NCBI RefSeq assembly: GCF_018739865.1
Contig: NZ_JADOER010000012.1
Coordinates: forward strand, 236,415 to 300,414
Length of the DNA stretch: 64,000 nucleotides
Source of the DNA: Leptothoe kymatousa TAU-MAC 1615
GTDB lineage: Bacteria; Cyanobacteriota; Cyanobacteriia; Phormidesmidales; Phormidesmidaceae
Reading direction: 5' to 3'
In this document: positions 28,591 to 37,600 of the stretch, in pieces
Numbering within the stretch: position 1 is the stretch's first letter
Layout of the letters: the number at the start of each line of letters is the position of its first letter
Notes under the pieces: model-generated
Databases searched by the model: none
What the model saw: only the letters and a program-made list of their open reading frames with translations
Told to the model about the DNA's origin: nothing
Made by a program: the position numbers and the translations under genes

Positions 28591-30285
28591 ATGGGAATTT
28601 TTCAGCGTCTATTGCAGAGATCTAGTATTGAGCATGGCTCCATTGTGGGGCACTTGCTACTACCGGTAGGATTCCTAGTAGGTCTGGGCAGTGTGCCGGT
28701 TTTAGCACTTTCTGTCTCTGTTGGAGCTGATGGCATTGATGCCCGCCGTTTGCATGGGCCACCCTACAATTTGACGGGAAAAAAAATTGCCCTCGGTCAA
28801 GTAGAGGGTGGACGGCCTGCGTTATTTGGTTTTGATAAGTTAGCGCCTGCTGACAATCCGGTGTCTGTGACACAGGTGTTGCAGTTAGATGGAGCTGCGA
28901 TCGCAGATGAATACGTAGATGACCATGCTAACCATGTCGCCAGCGTCATTATTAGTCGTGAAAAACGATTGATGGGTGTGGCGCCTGATGCCACACTATT
29001 TTCTGCGGCCATTGGTCCTTTGAGTGGGGAGGTCAGTGGTCAACCCCAAGAATGCGCTACAACCCAGCACATTGCACTCCGCAACAGTGGTGATGTTAGG
29101 GCGATTAACTTTAGCTTTGGTGAGCCATTGTTGAGCGATCCTCGCCCCAATGCCGTTTTAGATGGCAATGCGCTACTCACCCAATGTGTTGACTGGTCTA
29201 GTATTGCCCATGATGCCCTGTATGTAATTGCTGGTAATCAGGGCGGCGGCGGTATTCCCATTCCCACCGATAACTTTAACGGCATCAATGTCGCCTATTC
29301 CACCCAAATAGATGGGCGCTTTGCCAAAATCGACTATGCCAACGCTAGTAGTGATCCCACATTTAGCCCCCGTGGCACATCGATACCCGAATCTAATGAT
29401 GGCCCACGCCGGTCCATTAACTTGGTCGCCCCTGGCGATGACATTCAGCTGCTGAGTGCTAATGGTGGCGAAACATTCAGCAGTGGTTCAAGTTTTGCGG
29501 CCCCCCACGTGGCGGCTACGGTTGCTCTTTTACAGGAATGGGGAGATCGTCAACTGCGGGCAGCACAGCCTGGGTGGAGTTTAGATGCCCGTGAACCGAT
29601 GGTGATGAAAGCCGTTTTGCTCAATGCGGCTGACAAAATCATGGATGTAGGAGATGGCCAAACCCTGGGCATGGCCCGTACCTTATTGGATGAAGCTAAT
29701 CGCACATGGCTTGAGTCCGATGCCCATCAGGACCCCCAGATCCCGCTGCATAATGAGTTAGGCACAGGACATCTCAATGCCTTTCGGGCCTATGAGCAGT
29801 TTAATGGTGGGCAATGGGATGCTGGCAATGTTCCCGTTAGAGGATGGGACTATAGCGTATTGACGACAGAAAATGCTCCAACGGACGATGCTGCCGTTGA
29901 GTATGCTGACTACGTCATTGATGTCCCGCTCAACGGGGATAGCTATTTTTCCGCAACCCTAACATGGGAACGCAAAGTATCTCTGGCAGATACCAATAAT
30001 AATGGTCTATACGATATAGGCGAAAGTTTTGAGAGTGCGGGGTTAAACAACTTAAACCTCTATCTAATGCCGGTTGATGAAGACGATATTTCAGCCAGTG
30101 TTGGATCTTCCATCAGCCAGGTCGACAGCACAGAACACATTTTTACCCAAATTCCCCGCTCGGGTCGCTATAAACTCAGGGTTGTCTATAACCAAAATGT
30201 TGCCCCCGATGATGCCCAAGACTATGCTGTGGCTTGGTGGGGGGTTGGATCATCCTCAACAACTGTTAGTAGCAATCAGCCATGA
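28591..30285 (+). CDS. S8 family serine peptidase (subtilase), exported, atypical Asp site
   Basis: 564 residues from ATG 28591, which has GGGAG five bases upstream; the open frame begins at TTG 28576. A hydrophobic N-terminal segment (about 17-41) suggests export or anchoring. Catalytic His112 in DDHANHVASVI, oxyanion Asn in VIAGNQGGGG and catalytic Ser301 in GSSFAAPHVAA are present. The place of the catalytic Asp reads ALGQVEGGRP, with Glu but no Asp. A C-terminal beta domain carries a calcium-loop-like DTNNNGLYDIGE. The stop overlaps the cupin gene start (ATGA). Confidence 0.85.
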   Translation: MGIFQRLLQRSSIEHGSIVGHLLLPVGFLVGLGSVPVLALSVSVGADGIDARRLHGPPYNLTGKKIALGQVEGGRPALFGFDKLAPADNPVSVTQVLQLDGAAIADEYVDDHANHVASVIISREKRLMGVAPDATLFSAAIGPLSGEVSGQPQECATTQHIALRNSGDVRAINFSFGEPLLSDPRPNAVLDGNALLTQCVDWSSIAHDALYVIAGNQGGGGIPIPTDNFNGINVAYSTQIDGRFAKIDYANASSDPTFSPRGTSIPESNDGPRRSINLVAPGDDIQLLSANGGETFSSGSSFAAPHVAATVALLQEWGDRQLRAAQPGWSLDAREPMVMKAVLLNAADKIMDVGDGQTLGMARTLLDEANRTWLESDAHQDPQIPLHNELGTGHLNAFRAYEQFNGGQWDAGNVPVRGWDYSVLTTENAPTDDAAVEYADYVIDVPLNGDSYFSATLTWERKVSLADTNNNGLYDIGESFESAGLNNLNLYLMPVDEDDISASVGSSISQVDSTEHIFTQIPRSGRYKLRVVYNQNVAPDDAQDYAVAWWGVGSSSTTVSSNQP

Positions 30286-30557
30286 GTGAGATTACAGTAA
30301 ATAGCCAGCCTCAGTCATCCGAACTGGAGACCATGGGAGTATTTTCTTGGCCGATTTGGCAAAAGGACGTATCAGAATTTCCCTGGCACTATGACGAGTC
30401 GGAGACTTGTTACTTTTTGGAAGGTCAGGTAACGGTTACCCCTAGTGATGGTGCACCTGTATCGATGGGCAAAGGGGATTTAGTGACGTTTCCTGCGGGT
30501 ATGAGCTGTACTTGGCGGATTGATGGTGCAGTGAGGAAGCATTATTCCTTTGGATAG
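30282..30557 (+). CDS. Small cupin-domain protein (EutQ/Cupin_3 type)
   Basis: 91 residues forming one cupin barrel: FPWHYDESETCYFLEGQVTV, then GDLVTFPAGMSCTWRI and KHYSFG. The His/Glu metal-site residues (HYDESE) are partly conserved. It belongs to the short Cupin_3/DUF861 group common in cyanobacteria, of unknown substrate. It overlaps the protease stop by 4 bases, so the two are translationally coupled. Confidence 0.88.
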   Translation: MSEITVNSQPQSSELETMGVFSWPIWQKDVSEFPWHYDESETCYFLEGQVTVTPSDGAPVSMGKGDLVTFPAGMSCTWRIDGAVRKHYSFG

Positions 30558-30633
30558 GTGCTGCGGCCATAGAGTACCGCTCTTGAGAACGATACATTTT
30601 TTAAGTTCTAAAAATCTGACCGATTAAACATGC

Positions 30634-30671
30634 AAAGGCCTGTTCGAAGCTTGACTTCGAACAGGCCTTTT
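30634..30671. terminator. Bidirectional terminator between the cupin gene and nblA
   Basis: Sixteen-base arms AAAGGCCTGTTCGAAG and CTTCGAACAGGCCTTT with a 5-base loop, then TT. It lies 76 bases after the cupin stop and 22 bases beyond the nblA stop on the other strand, so it can serve both convergent genes. Confidence 0.88.
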
Positions 30672-30693
30672 GATGAGTGCCATTGCAGACCCA

Positions 30694-30861
30694 TTAAGCG
30701 TTTTTGAGCAAATGCTTAACTAAATTATCCTTCACCATCATTTGGCGCATGACTTCAACCACGTAGTTCTGAGCATCTTCGTGGGAAAGATTGCGCACTT
30801 GTTCTTTTAGAACCTGAAGTTGAAATTGCTGTTCTAATGTCAACTGACCTGGCATATCCAT
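30694..30861 (-). CDS. nblA: Phycobilisome degradation protein NblA
   Basis: 55 residues: MDMPGQLTLEQQFQLQVLKE, then QVRNLSHEDAQNYVVEVMRQ and MMVKDNLVKHLLKNA. The LxLEQQFxL start, SHEDAQ turn and QMMVKxN end are the NblA pattern. NblA is an adaptor that leads phycobilisomes to Clp proteolysis during nutrient starvation. GGAGGAG stands seven bases before the ATG, a strong ribosome binding site. It implies that the organism uses phycobilisomes. Expression is normally induced by nitrogen or sulfur starvation; I did not identify an NtcA site upstream. Confidence 0.9.
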   Translation of the reverse strand: MDMPGQLTLEQQFQLQVLKEQVRNLSHEDAQNYVVEVMRQMMVKDNLVKHLLKNA

Positions 30862-31377
30862 TGGTCACTCCTCCAGAAATCAATATCGCGATTAAGGGCG
30901 TTGGCCCGCTGTCTTTATAGAGATTCTAACCACACTGCAAGACATCGTCAACCTGTCAAGCAATAACTAATCAAATACATATTTGTTTACATAAAAGGCA
31001 GATCTTTGGTAGTAAAAGAGGCAGAAATACGTTTTTCGGCTGCGAATCCTCTGTAAAACTACTTGGCTTTCATAAAGCAGGTGCTATACGTTCTCATAAA
31101 AGCTTGTGCAGGCTGGCATTGGCTGATGCTAGCCGCCTTATAAATGGGTCGAGTCCTTTCTGTGTGGCGTTGATGCCACTGGTGTCGTTTTGAAAATTGG
31201 TTCCACGATTGAGCAATATGATTTGTTGTGGAGGATAGGATGTTGGTGAGCGGCGCAAAGGAATCTTGTCGTTGTAGCTGTTCTCGGTGGCGATAAAATT
31301 TCAAAAGACTATAAACAACAGTAGGCGTTTCACTGTCGCTATCGAAAAACAACTTTAAACGTACTGCGATATCAAAA
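30862..31377. other. Intergenic region upstream of nblA, no second gene supported
   Basis: 516 bases. A 97-codon minus-strand frame at 31059-31352 (MFFDSDSETPTVVYSLLKFY start) is rich in Gln, Ser, His and Thr with no family resemblance and is not called. The region before nblA should contain its stress-regulated promoter. Confidence 0.45.
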
Positions 31378-31449
<72 letters not shown>

Positions 31450-31462
31450 GATTGAAAAAATG

Positions 31463-31547
31463 TGGTGGGCCGTGTTGGATTCGAACCAACGTAGGCGTAG
31501 CCAGCGGATTTACAGTCCGCCCCCATTAACCACTCGGGCAACGACCC
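31463..31547 (-). tRNA. tRNA-Tyr (GTA)
   Basis: 85 bases including an encoded CCA end. Acceptor GGGTCGT/ACGGCCC with one G-U pair, anticodon GTA within GGACTGTAAATCC, a long variable arm as expected of a class II tRNA, and T-loop GTTCGAATC. Confidence 0.96.
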
Positions 31548-31572
31548 ACATTTTTACCGATCGACTCGGTAA

Positions 31573-31645
31573 TGCCAGGAGGCGGACTTGAACCGCCGAC
31601 ACGAGGATTTTCAGTCCACTGCTCTACCAACTGAGCTATCCCGGC
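31573..31645 (-). tRNA. tRNA-Phe (GAA)
   Basis: 73 bases. Acceptor GCCGGGA/TCCTGGC, D-arm TAGCTCAGTTGGTAGAGCA, anticodon GAA in GGACTGAAAATCC, T-loop GTTCAAGTC; CCA is not encoded. First of the three minus-strand tRNA genes, so the cluster promoter lies to its right. Confidence 0.96.
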
Positions 31646-31705
31646 AACAAGCAGCTGAGCTGCCGTCGCTTGCGCGCCTAAACAAGTTAGCAAAAGAGTG
31701 GAACC

Positions 31706-31749
31706 CTTAGCAAGCAAAACGAAGGATCTTTTTTCGTTGGCTTGCTAAG
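31706..31749. repeat. Long imperfect hairpin upstream of the tRNA cluster
   Basis: Outer arms CTTAGCAAGC and GCTTGCTAAG (10 of 10) and inner arms AACGAA/TTCGTT with small unpaired bases between. The word GCTTGCT or TTGCTA recurs several times between 31681 and 31816. It lies 60 bases upstream of tRNA-Phe and could end a transcript reading in from the right or take part in tRNA-operon control. Confidence 0.6.
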
Positions 31750-31799
31750 GCTGCTAAATATTGGCTTGCTACTGCTAAAAAACCATCAGAAATGGTGCT

Positions 31800-31824
31800 G
31801 GCTCAAAAAAGCTTGCTTTGAGCC
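31800..31824 (-). terminator. Weak terminator after the PPC-domain gene
   Basis: Arms GGCTCAAA and TTTGAGCC with a 9-base loop, 9 bases beyond the stop of the minus-strand gene at 31834. The stem is short and the T-run lies inside the loop, so efficiency is doubtful. Confidence 0.45.
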
Positions 31825-31833
31825 ATAGGTTGC

Positions 31834-32304
31834 TTATTCTTCTATCTCGCGTAGTCGAGCGAGTTTTAGGTAAAATGCCCCAGTCCCTTGTCCGGCATAG
31901 GATCGGACTCTTACGGTGTACTGGCCAGAGGCGTCAATGCGGGCGAAGAGAAGCGAATTGGTTGACCCATCAGGACCATCGTCATTTTCGCTAACGGTGG
32001 CACCATCATCACCTAGAAGGCTGACAAGCGTGTCGAATTCTTCAGAAATGACGTCGATGGTGATTTGGTCGCCTTCCAGCAGGTCGACTTTGTAATCTCT
32101 AGCAAAGCCGCCAACACCGGTGGGAATGTCGCTGGCAGAGAGCGTATCGTTGACTTCACGTCCCCCTGTGAGCTCAACGGGATTATAAATTTGGGCTAGG
32201 GCATGGGTGCTTAGGGTGCCGAGCGTGAGCAATGTGGTGGGAATCAGTAGAGCTGGGCGTAAACGTTTCCTGGATTGCTTCATGATGTGAAGGAGACGGG
32301 TCAT
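31834..32304 (-). CDS. Exported PPC (pre-peptidase C-terminal) domain protein
   Basis: 156 residues. A signal peptide (LRPALLIPTTLLTLGTLSTHALAQ, read as one hydrophobic stretch ending in ALA-Q) leads to a single PPC beta-sandwich: YKVDLLEGDQITIDVISEEF, TLVSLLGDDGATVSENDDGP and ISGQYTVRVRSYAG-like strands. PPC domains usually sit at the end of secreted proteases; here the domain stands alone. The Asp/Asn-rich loop could bind calcium. Role unknown. An in-frame Met8 is an alternative start. Confidence 0.8.
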   Translation of the reverse strand: MTRLLHIMKQSRKRLRPALLIPTTLLTLGTLSTHALAQIYNPVELTGGREVNDTLSASDIPTGVGGFARDYKVDLLEGDQITIDVISEEFDTLVSLLGDDGATVSENDDGPDGSTNSLLFARIDASGQYTVRVRSYAGQGTGAFYLKLARLREIEE

Positions 32305-32493
32305 TTGAATGGTGACATTATGCCCTAACTTAACGTGGTCGCTATGGTGATGATGTGGCTTTTAATGTTCGTTTGCTGACGAGTGTGTGTCGGCGGATGC
32401 TCGGTGAAGTTTTACTGTGAAGTGTCTTTTGGAAAATAAACGCAGTATTTCTGAGTGTGATAATTTGCCGATAGTTGCGGGTTATTTCTGTCT

Positions 32494-32961
32494 GTGCAAA
32501 CGAATTCTCGTTCACGTCAATCGTTGCAGCGCTTGCAAGGGATTAGTCATCTTTTGGATAATGCGATCGCAATTCCAGGGTTAGGATACCGAGTTGGGTT
32601 AGATCCCTTGATCGGGTTATTGCCCGGCGGCGGCGATCTGATGACTGGGTTGATTTCTATCTACATTGTGTTCGAAGCCGCTCGGTTAGGGGTGCCTGCC
32701 GCAACCCTGGGACGTATGGGGTGGAATATCCTGGTTGAGTTGGTCCTAGGGACGCTGCCCATGGTCGGGGACCTGTTTGATGTGGTGTGGAAGGCGAATG
32801 CGCGTAACGTGGCCCTGTTGGAACACCATATTCGTCATCCTCGTCCTAGTCGTAATGCGGACAAGCTGTTCGCGCTGATTCTAATTATCCTGTTACTGGC
32901 GTTGGTGATCGGATTTGCCACCCTATCAGTGTTGATTGTGCGGTGGCTCCTACAGCTGTAA
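32494..32961 (+). CDS. DUF4112 membrane protein
   Basis: 155 residues starting at GTG 32494. LLDNAIAIPGLGYRVGLDPL, IGLLPGGGDLMTGLISIYIV and GTLPMVGDLFDVVWKANARN are the DUF4112 signature. At least two hydrophobic segments are seen, including a C-terminal helix (about 128-150). Function unknown. The alternative of a later start would cut the conserved block. Confidence 0.87.
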   Translation: MQTNSRSRQSLQRLQGISHLLDNAIAIPGLGYRVGLDPLIGLLPGGGDLMTGLISIYIVFEAARLGVPAATLGRMGWNILVELVLGTLPMVGDLFDVVWKANARNVALLEHHIRHPRPSRNADKLFALILIILLLALVIGFATLSVLIVRWLLQL

Positions 32962-33075
32962 CATAAGAAACTTGAATCACATACCAATGGTGAAAATAAA
33001 GGGAATTCTCCACAACTCCCTGGTTTTTAATGGGGCTCACGACGATTAGTAAGGTTTACTCAATAGAGGAATTCC

Positions 33076-34125
33076 ATGGTTGGAGCAACGGATTTTGTGG
33101 CGGACATCACACAGGGTGGAACCGAACAAGATGTGACCCTTGATTTCAAAATCCCTGATCCGAGCGATATTAATATTTCTGACCAGGATTTTAATCAGCA
33201 AATTGATATCGCATGGCAGGTGTGCGATCGCTTCGATCTCCAAACTGACATTTGGCGCGGACGTATTTTGCGCGCAGTGCGCGATCGTGAAAAACAAGGC
33301 GGAGACGGCCGCGGTACAGGCTTTCTCAATTGGCTAAAAGATAGAGAAATTAGCAAAAGTCAGGCCTATGCATTGATTGAATTGGGAAATAGTGCCGACG
33401 AACTGCTCCAAGAAGGTCTGCTCAACGAACAATCAGTCAATCAGTTCAGCAAGCGGGCTTTTGTCGAAACCGCTCAAGCTGCCCCAGAAGTTCAACAAAT
33501 GGTGACCGAAGCCGCACGGCGAGGTGAACAAATTACCCGCAAGGAAGTTAAGCAGTTATCGGATGAATGGACAGCAATGACGTCCGATTTGATTCCAGAA
33601 ACTGTGCGTGAAAAAGCGGCCAACAATAGTATCCCGACCCGTTATCTGACTCCCCTGGTGAAGGAAATGGAAAAACTTCCTCCCAGTCATCAAGCGACGT
33701 TGCGCACAGAAGCCGAACGCAACCCAGATGTGGATACCCTAAAGCAAATTACCTCCGAAGCCAGGTACCTGTCCAAATACATTGCTGCGGCTAGTCAGGT
33801 GCAGACGATTGATCCAGATATCGTCAACTTAGAGCAAGCGCTGGAAGAAGCCTTACGGATAGGCTGTTTGAATTCCACAGCTGACTTAGTCAATCAAGCC
33901 ACCCAGCTAGAGCAAGCGGTTGCTAAGCTCTATACAGCTTGGCGCCGGATTAATAAGCTCGCTGAACGCGTGTATGTCGATAGTGGTGAAAGTACTCCAC
34001 AACTGCGTGCTCTGCTCAGTGCCCTTGCTCCTTTGACCAACGAACTCATTGAAATTCAGTTGGGGAGCGCCAATAGTCCGTCCTCCAAAACCGTTCGCCT
34101 CAAAGTGATTGAAGAGCTCGAGTGA
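33076..34125 (+). CDS. Conserved-type hypothetical protein, helical, possible DNA-binding N-terminal half
   Basis: 349 residues, acidic, almost entirely helical and without Walker or membrane motifs. GGAATTCC precedes the ATG, with GAGG nine bases upstream. Residues about 80-115 (GTGFLNWLKDREISKSQAYA and following) look like a helix-turn-helix of the kind found in ParB/KorB or DUF3102 proteins; this is inference from pattern only. The C-terminal half (about 170-340) has heptad-like Leu spacing. I do not recognise the family by name. It lies alone, 247 bases upstream of ado. Confidence 0.65.
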   Translation: MVGATDFVADITQGGTEQDVTLDFKIPDPSDINISDQDFNQQIDIAWQVCDRFDLQTDIWRGRILRAVRDREKQGGDGRGTGFLNWLKDREISKSQAYALIELGNSADELLQEGLLNEQSVNQFSKRAFVETAQAAPEVQQMVTEAARRGEQITRKEVKQLSDEWTAMTSDLIPETVREKAANNSIPTRYLTPLVKEMEKLPPSHQATLRTEAERNPDVDTLKQITSEARYLSKYIAAASQVQTIDPDIVNLEQALEEALRIGCLNSTADLVNQATQLEQAVAKLYTAWRRINKLAERVYVDSGESTPQLRALLSALAPLTNELIEIQLGSANSPSSKTVRLKVIEELE

Positions 34126-34213
34126 CTCCCCAAACTAGAACCTGGATGAGTTTCTATTCAATAGATAAAAATTCTAAATAGATCAGCCTAGAATGCCTGA
34201 AAGCTCGAACGAT

Positions 34214-34231
34214 TGAGGCACTTTAGCCTCA
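34214..34231 (+). terminator. Weak hairpin after the hypothetical gene
   Basis: TGAGGC/GCCTCA arms around ACTTTA, 88 bases after the stop at 34125, without a T-run. It may separate this gene from ado. Confidence 0.35.
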
Positions 34232-34372
34232 TGGGTAGACAGTTTTGTAAGGCTGATAGGGTGTAAAGTGTGAAATCAGATGTCAATATTTAAGTTAACC
34301 GCAGCCATTGTGCTAGGCCATTACTTAGATAGTGGCAACGAGTGGTTATTGTAATCCAGGAACTTTACAGAT

Positions 34373-35068
34373 ATGCCGCAGCTTGAGGCCAGCCCAGCGC
34401 TTGACTTCCAAAGTGAAGCGTATAAAGACGCATATAGTCGTATCAACGCAATCGTTATCGAAGGGGAATTAGAAGCTAACGATAACTACAAAAAGTTGGC
34501 TGAATACCTCAGTGAGCACAAGGACGAGTTGATAAAGCTAGCTCGCATGGAAAATCGTCACATGAAAGGATTCCAGGCCTGTGGCAAGAATCTGAATGTG
34601 ACACCAGACATGGAGTTTGCGAAGCAGTTTTTTGCTCAGCTGCACGATAATTTTAAGCAAGCTTGGGATGAAGGTAAGGTCGTCACTTGCCTACTAATCC
34701 AATCTTTAATCATTGAAACCTTCGCAATTGCTGCCTACAACATCTACATTCCAGTGGCAGATGATTTTGCCCGTAAAATCACTGAAGGCGTGGTTAAAGA
34801 TGAGTATATGCATCTAAACTTTGGCGAGGAATGGCTGAAGGCGAACTTTGAAACGGCTAAAGCTGAACTAGAAGAAGCCAATCGTCAGAACCTACCCCTT
34901 GTTTGGCAAATGCTTAATCAAGTGGCTACCGATGCTTCTGTCTTAGGTATGGAAAAGGATGCTTTAGTCGAAGACTTTATGATTACCTATGGAGAAGCCT
35001 TAGGTAATATCGGTTTTACTAGCCGCGAAGTCATGCGACTGTCTGCCCAAGGTCTTGCGATGGCGTAG
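34373..35068 (+). CDS. ado: Aldehyde deformylating oxygenase (alkane synthase)
   Basis: 231 residues, the normal length. A ferritin-like di-iron enzyme that turns fatty aldehydes into alkanes and formate. The iron ligands are all visible: Glu in VIEGELEAN, ExxH in MENRHMKGF, Glu in [12 protein letters not shown] and ExxH in [14 protein letters not shown]. It is followed by a strong terminator and then by aar, the enzyme that supplies its aldehyde; this gene order is typical of alkane-making cyanobacteria. Confidence 0.97.
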   Translation: MPQLEASPALDFQSEAYKDAYSRINAIVIEGELEANDNYKKLAEYLSEHKDELIKLARMENRHMKGFQACGKNLNVTPDMEFAKQFFAQLHDNFKQAWDEGKVVTCLLIQSLIIETFAIAAYNIYIPVADDFARKITEGVVKDEYMHLNFGEEWLKANFETAKAELEEANRQNLPLVWQMLNQVATDASVLGMEKDALVEDFMITYGEALGNIGFTSREVMRLSAQGLAMA

Positions 35069-35090
35069 GTCTAGAGCTTTGTATATTGCT

Positions 35091-35124
35091 GGGGACTGAT
35101 CTAGATATGATCAGTCCCCTTTTG
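35091..35124 (+). terminator. Terminator between ado and aar
   Basis: Arms GGGGACTGATC and GATCAGTCCCC (11 of 11) with a 7-base loop and a TTTT run, 22 bases after the ado stop. It shows that aar has a promoter of its own or depends on read-through. Confidence 0.93.
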
Positions 35125-35234
35125 CATATATATGGGCTGTAGAAAAATACGCACAGTCGGTGGTGCATACAGAACTGTAACGTTTTGTTGTAGGCTGATT
35201 TTTTAGGATTAATTATTAAAACTATCTATCCCAA

Positions 35235-36257
35235 ATGTTTGGTTTAATCGGTCATCTCACAAATCTAGAACATGCCCAATCGGTTGCCCAAGCATTGGGA
35301 TATCCAGAGTATGCAGACCAAGGTTTGGACTTCTGGTGTAGTGCACCTCCTCAAATCGTCGACAATATCAAAGTCACCAGCGCGACAGGGCAAGTCATTG
35401 AAGGTCGCTACGTAGAATCTTGTTTCTTGCCTGAAATGCTGGCCTCTCGACGCATTAAAGCGGCTACTCGTAAGATTCTCAATGCCATGGCCCATGCACA
35501 AAAACATGGCATCAACATCACAGCATTAGGTGGTTTTTCGTCCATCATTTTCGAAAATTTCAAACTTGACCAGATCAAGCGTGTTCGGAACCTAGAGTTG
35601 GACTTTAGTCGATTTACCACAGGCAATACCCACACGGCCTATGTGATTTGCAGGCAAGTTGAGCAGGCTGCTCCGAATTACGGCATTGATCTTTCTCAGG
35701 CAACCGTTGCAGTGTGTGGTGCGACCGGCGATATTGGTAGCGCCGTTTGCCGTTGGTTGGGGCATCACACAGGTGTGAAAGAATTATTGCTTGTTGCACG
35801 TAATCGTGAACGGCTAGATAATCTCCAAACTGAGATTGGCATGGGTAAGGTAATGGGCCTAGAAGACGCTTTACCTATGGCTGATGTTGTTGTCTGGGTT
35901 GCCAGTATGCCTAAAGGCATCAACATCGATCAAAATACTTTGAAACAACCCTGTCTAATGGTTGATGGTGGTTACCCTAAAAATTTAGATAGCAAGTTCG
36001 CTTACCCAGGTATTCATGTTCTTAAAGGTGGCATTGTTGAACATAGTTTGGATATTGACTGGCGCATCATGAATATTGTTGCCATGGATGTCCCTGCACG
36101 CCAATTGTTTGCTTGTTTTGCTGAATCCATGCTTTTGGAATTTGAGAAATGGCATACTAATTTTTCGTGGGGGAGAAATCAAATTACCCTCGAGAAAATG
36201 GAGCAAATAGGCGCAGCTTCCGTAAAGCACGGTTTCCGTCCTTTACTTACAACTTAA
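35235..36257 (+). CDS. aar: Long-chain acyl-[acyl-carrier-protein] reductase
   Basis: 340 residues, family length. It reduces fatty acyl-ACP to fatty aldehyde with NADPH, feeding ADO. Seen: [20 protein letters not shown] start, [17 protein letters not shown], the Rossmann loop [15 protein letters not shown] (about 160-175) and the catalytic Cys294 in [16 protein letters not shown], the same number as in the characterised Synechococcus enzyme. No truncation. Confidence 0.97.
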   Translation: MFGLIGHLTNLEHAQSVAQALGYPEYADQGLDFWCSAPPQIVDNIKVTSATGQVIEGRYVESCFLPEMLASRRIKAATRKILNAMAHAQKHGINITALGGFSSIIFENFKLDQIKRVRNLELDFSRFTTGNTHTAYVICRQVEQAAPNYGIDLSQATVAVCGATGDIGSAVCRWLGHHTGVKELLLVARNRERLDNLQTEIGMGKVMGLEDALPMADVVVWVASMPKGINIDQNTLKQPCLMVDGGYPKNLDSKFAYPGIHVLKGGIVEHSLDIDWRIMNIVAMDVPARQLFACFAESMLLEFEKWHTNFSWGRNQITLEKMEQIGAASVKHGFRPLLTT

Positions 36258-36361
36258 AACCTGTCAAGCATAGCCACTAATGCGGTTTGGTAAGTCAGCC
36301 AATGTATTTTGTGGATCAGTTTGCGATAGGGTGGAATTATTGCTGGAGTACCTAGACTGTT

Positions 36362-37342
36362 ATGGCGACAACGGAAAAGCGGCCTATTTTATTGGATTTC
36401 GAAAAGCCTTTGGCTGAGTTAGAGTCTCGTATTTTGCAGATCCAAGCATTGGCCGAAGATAATGATGTTGACGTTTCAGTACAAATACAGCAATTAGAAT
36501 CCCGCGCTCAGCAACTGCGGCAGGAAATCTTTAGTAGCCTTACCCCAGCTCAGCGTATCCAAGTGGCTCGTCATCCTCGTAGGCCAAGTACTCTGGATTA
36601 TATACAGGCTATATCTGAGGAGTGGGTTGAACTTCATGGCGATCGTCGTTCTGGTAAAGATGACTTGGCCTTAGTGGGAGGGGTAGCTCGCTTTAATGGT
36701 TATCCTGTCGTCATGCTAGGACATCAAAAAGGTCGAGATACCAAAGATAACGTTGCCCGCAATTTTGGCATGGCATCACCTGGTGGTTATCGCAAAGCAA
36801 TGCGGTTAATGGAGCATGCTAACCGCTTTAAAATGCCTATTTTTACGTTTATCGACACCCCTGGAGCCTGGGCTGGTTTAGAAGCTGAAGAAATGGGTCA
36901 GGGGGAAGCCATAGCCTATAACCTGAGAGAAATGTTTCGGCTAGACAGCCCTATTATTTGTACGGTAATTGGTGAAGGGGGCTCTGGCGGTGCCTTAGGA
37001 ATTGGCGTCGGCGATCGACTGTTGATGTTTGAGCATTCCGTTTATACGGTGGCTAGTCCTGAAGCCTGCGCTGCAATTTTATGGAAAGATGCAGGTCGTG
37101 CATCTCAAGCTGCTGAAGCCTTGAAGATTACGGCATGGGACTTGAAAAATTTAGGCATTTTAGACCAACTTTTGCCGGAACCTACGGGGGGCGCACATGC
37201 TAATCCCATCAAAGCTGCTGAAGGCTTAAAAGCGGCTTTGAAAGAAAATCTTGATATGTTGCTTACAATTCCTCCAGAGCAACGTAGGCAGGAAAGGTAT
37301 CGTAAGTTTCGCCAAATCGGCGTTTTTTCTGAAGCAGCGTAA
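36362..37342 (+). CDS. accA: Acetyl-CoA carboxylase carboxyltransferase subunit alpha
   Basis: 326 residues, normal length. It forms the carboxyltransferase with AccD, making malonyl-CoA for fatty acid synthesis. Seen: [16 protein letters not shown] start, [78 protein letters not shown] and [12 protein letters not shown]. Its place behind aar links alkane formation to fatty acid supply; 104 bases separate the two. Confidence 0.97.
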   Translation: MATTEKRPILLDFEKPLAELESRILQIQALAEDNDVDVSVQIQQLESRAQQLRQEIFSSLTPAQRIQVARHPRRPSTLDYIQAISEEWVELHGDRRSGKDDLALVGGVARFNGYPVVMLGHQKGRDTKDNVARNFGMASPGGYRKAMRLMEHANRFKMPIFTFIDTPGAWAGLEAEEMGQGEAIAYNLREMFRLDSPIICTVIGEGGSGGALGIGVGDRLLMFEHSVYTVASPEACAAILWKDAGRASQAAEALKITAWDLKNLGILDQLLPEPTGGAHANPIKAAEGLKAALKENLDMLLTIPPEQRRQERYRKFRQIGVFSEAA

Positions 37343-37600
37343 ATTCTTTTATTTTCCACGTCCTAGTTTTACATACACATCCTTAGATAACTCCCAACAG
37401 TGAGTTTGCAGACTACGCGTTGCTTCTGTGTAAAAAGCTAATGTCAAAAGAGTTGTTCTAAGGTTTCTAGGATGTACTAAAAATAGGCATTGTGCAGCTT
37501 TTTAGAACTCTCTTTCTGGGAAAACAACATATTTTTCGTAACATTTGTTAATATCAAGGAAGTACATGTTTCTTTCTTTGTTTCCTACTGAGCCGTTTGC

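Noticed and set aside
31059..31352. 97-codon minus-strand open frame near the tRNA cluster
   Set aside because: Composition (Gln, His, Thr, Ser) unlike neighbours, no family resemblance, no clear start signal.
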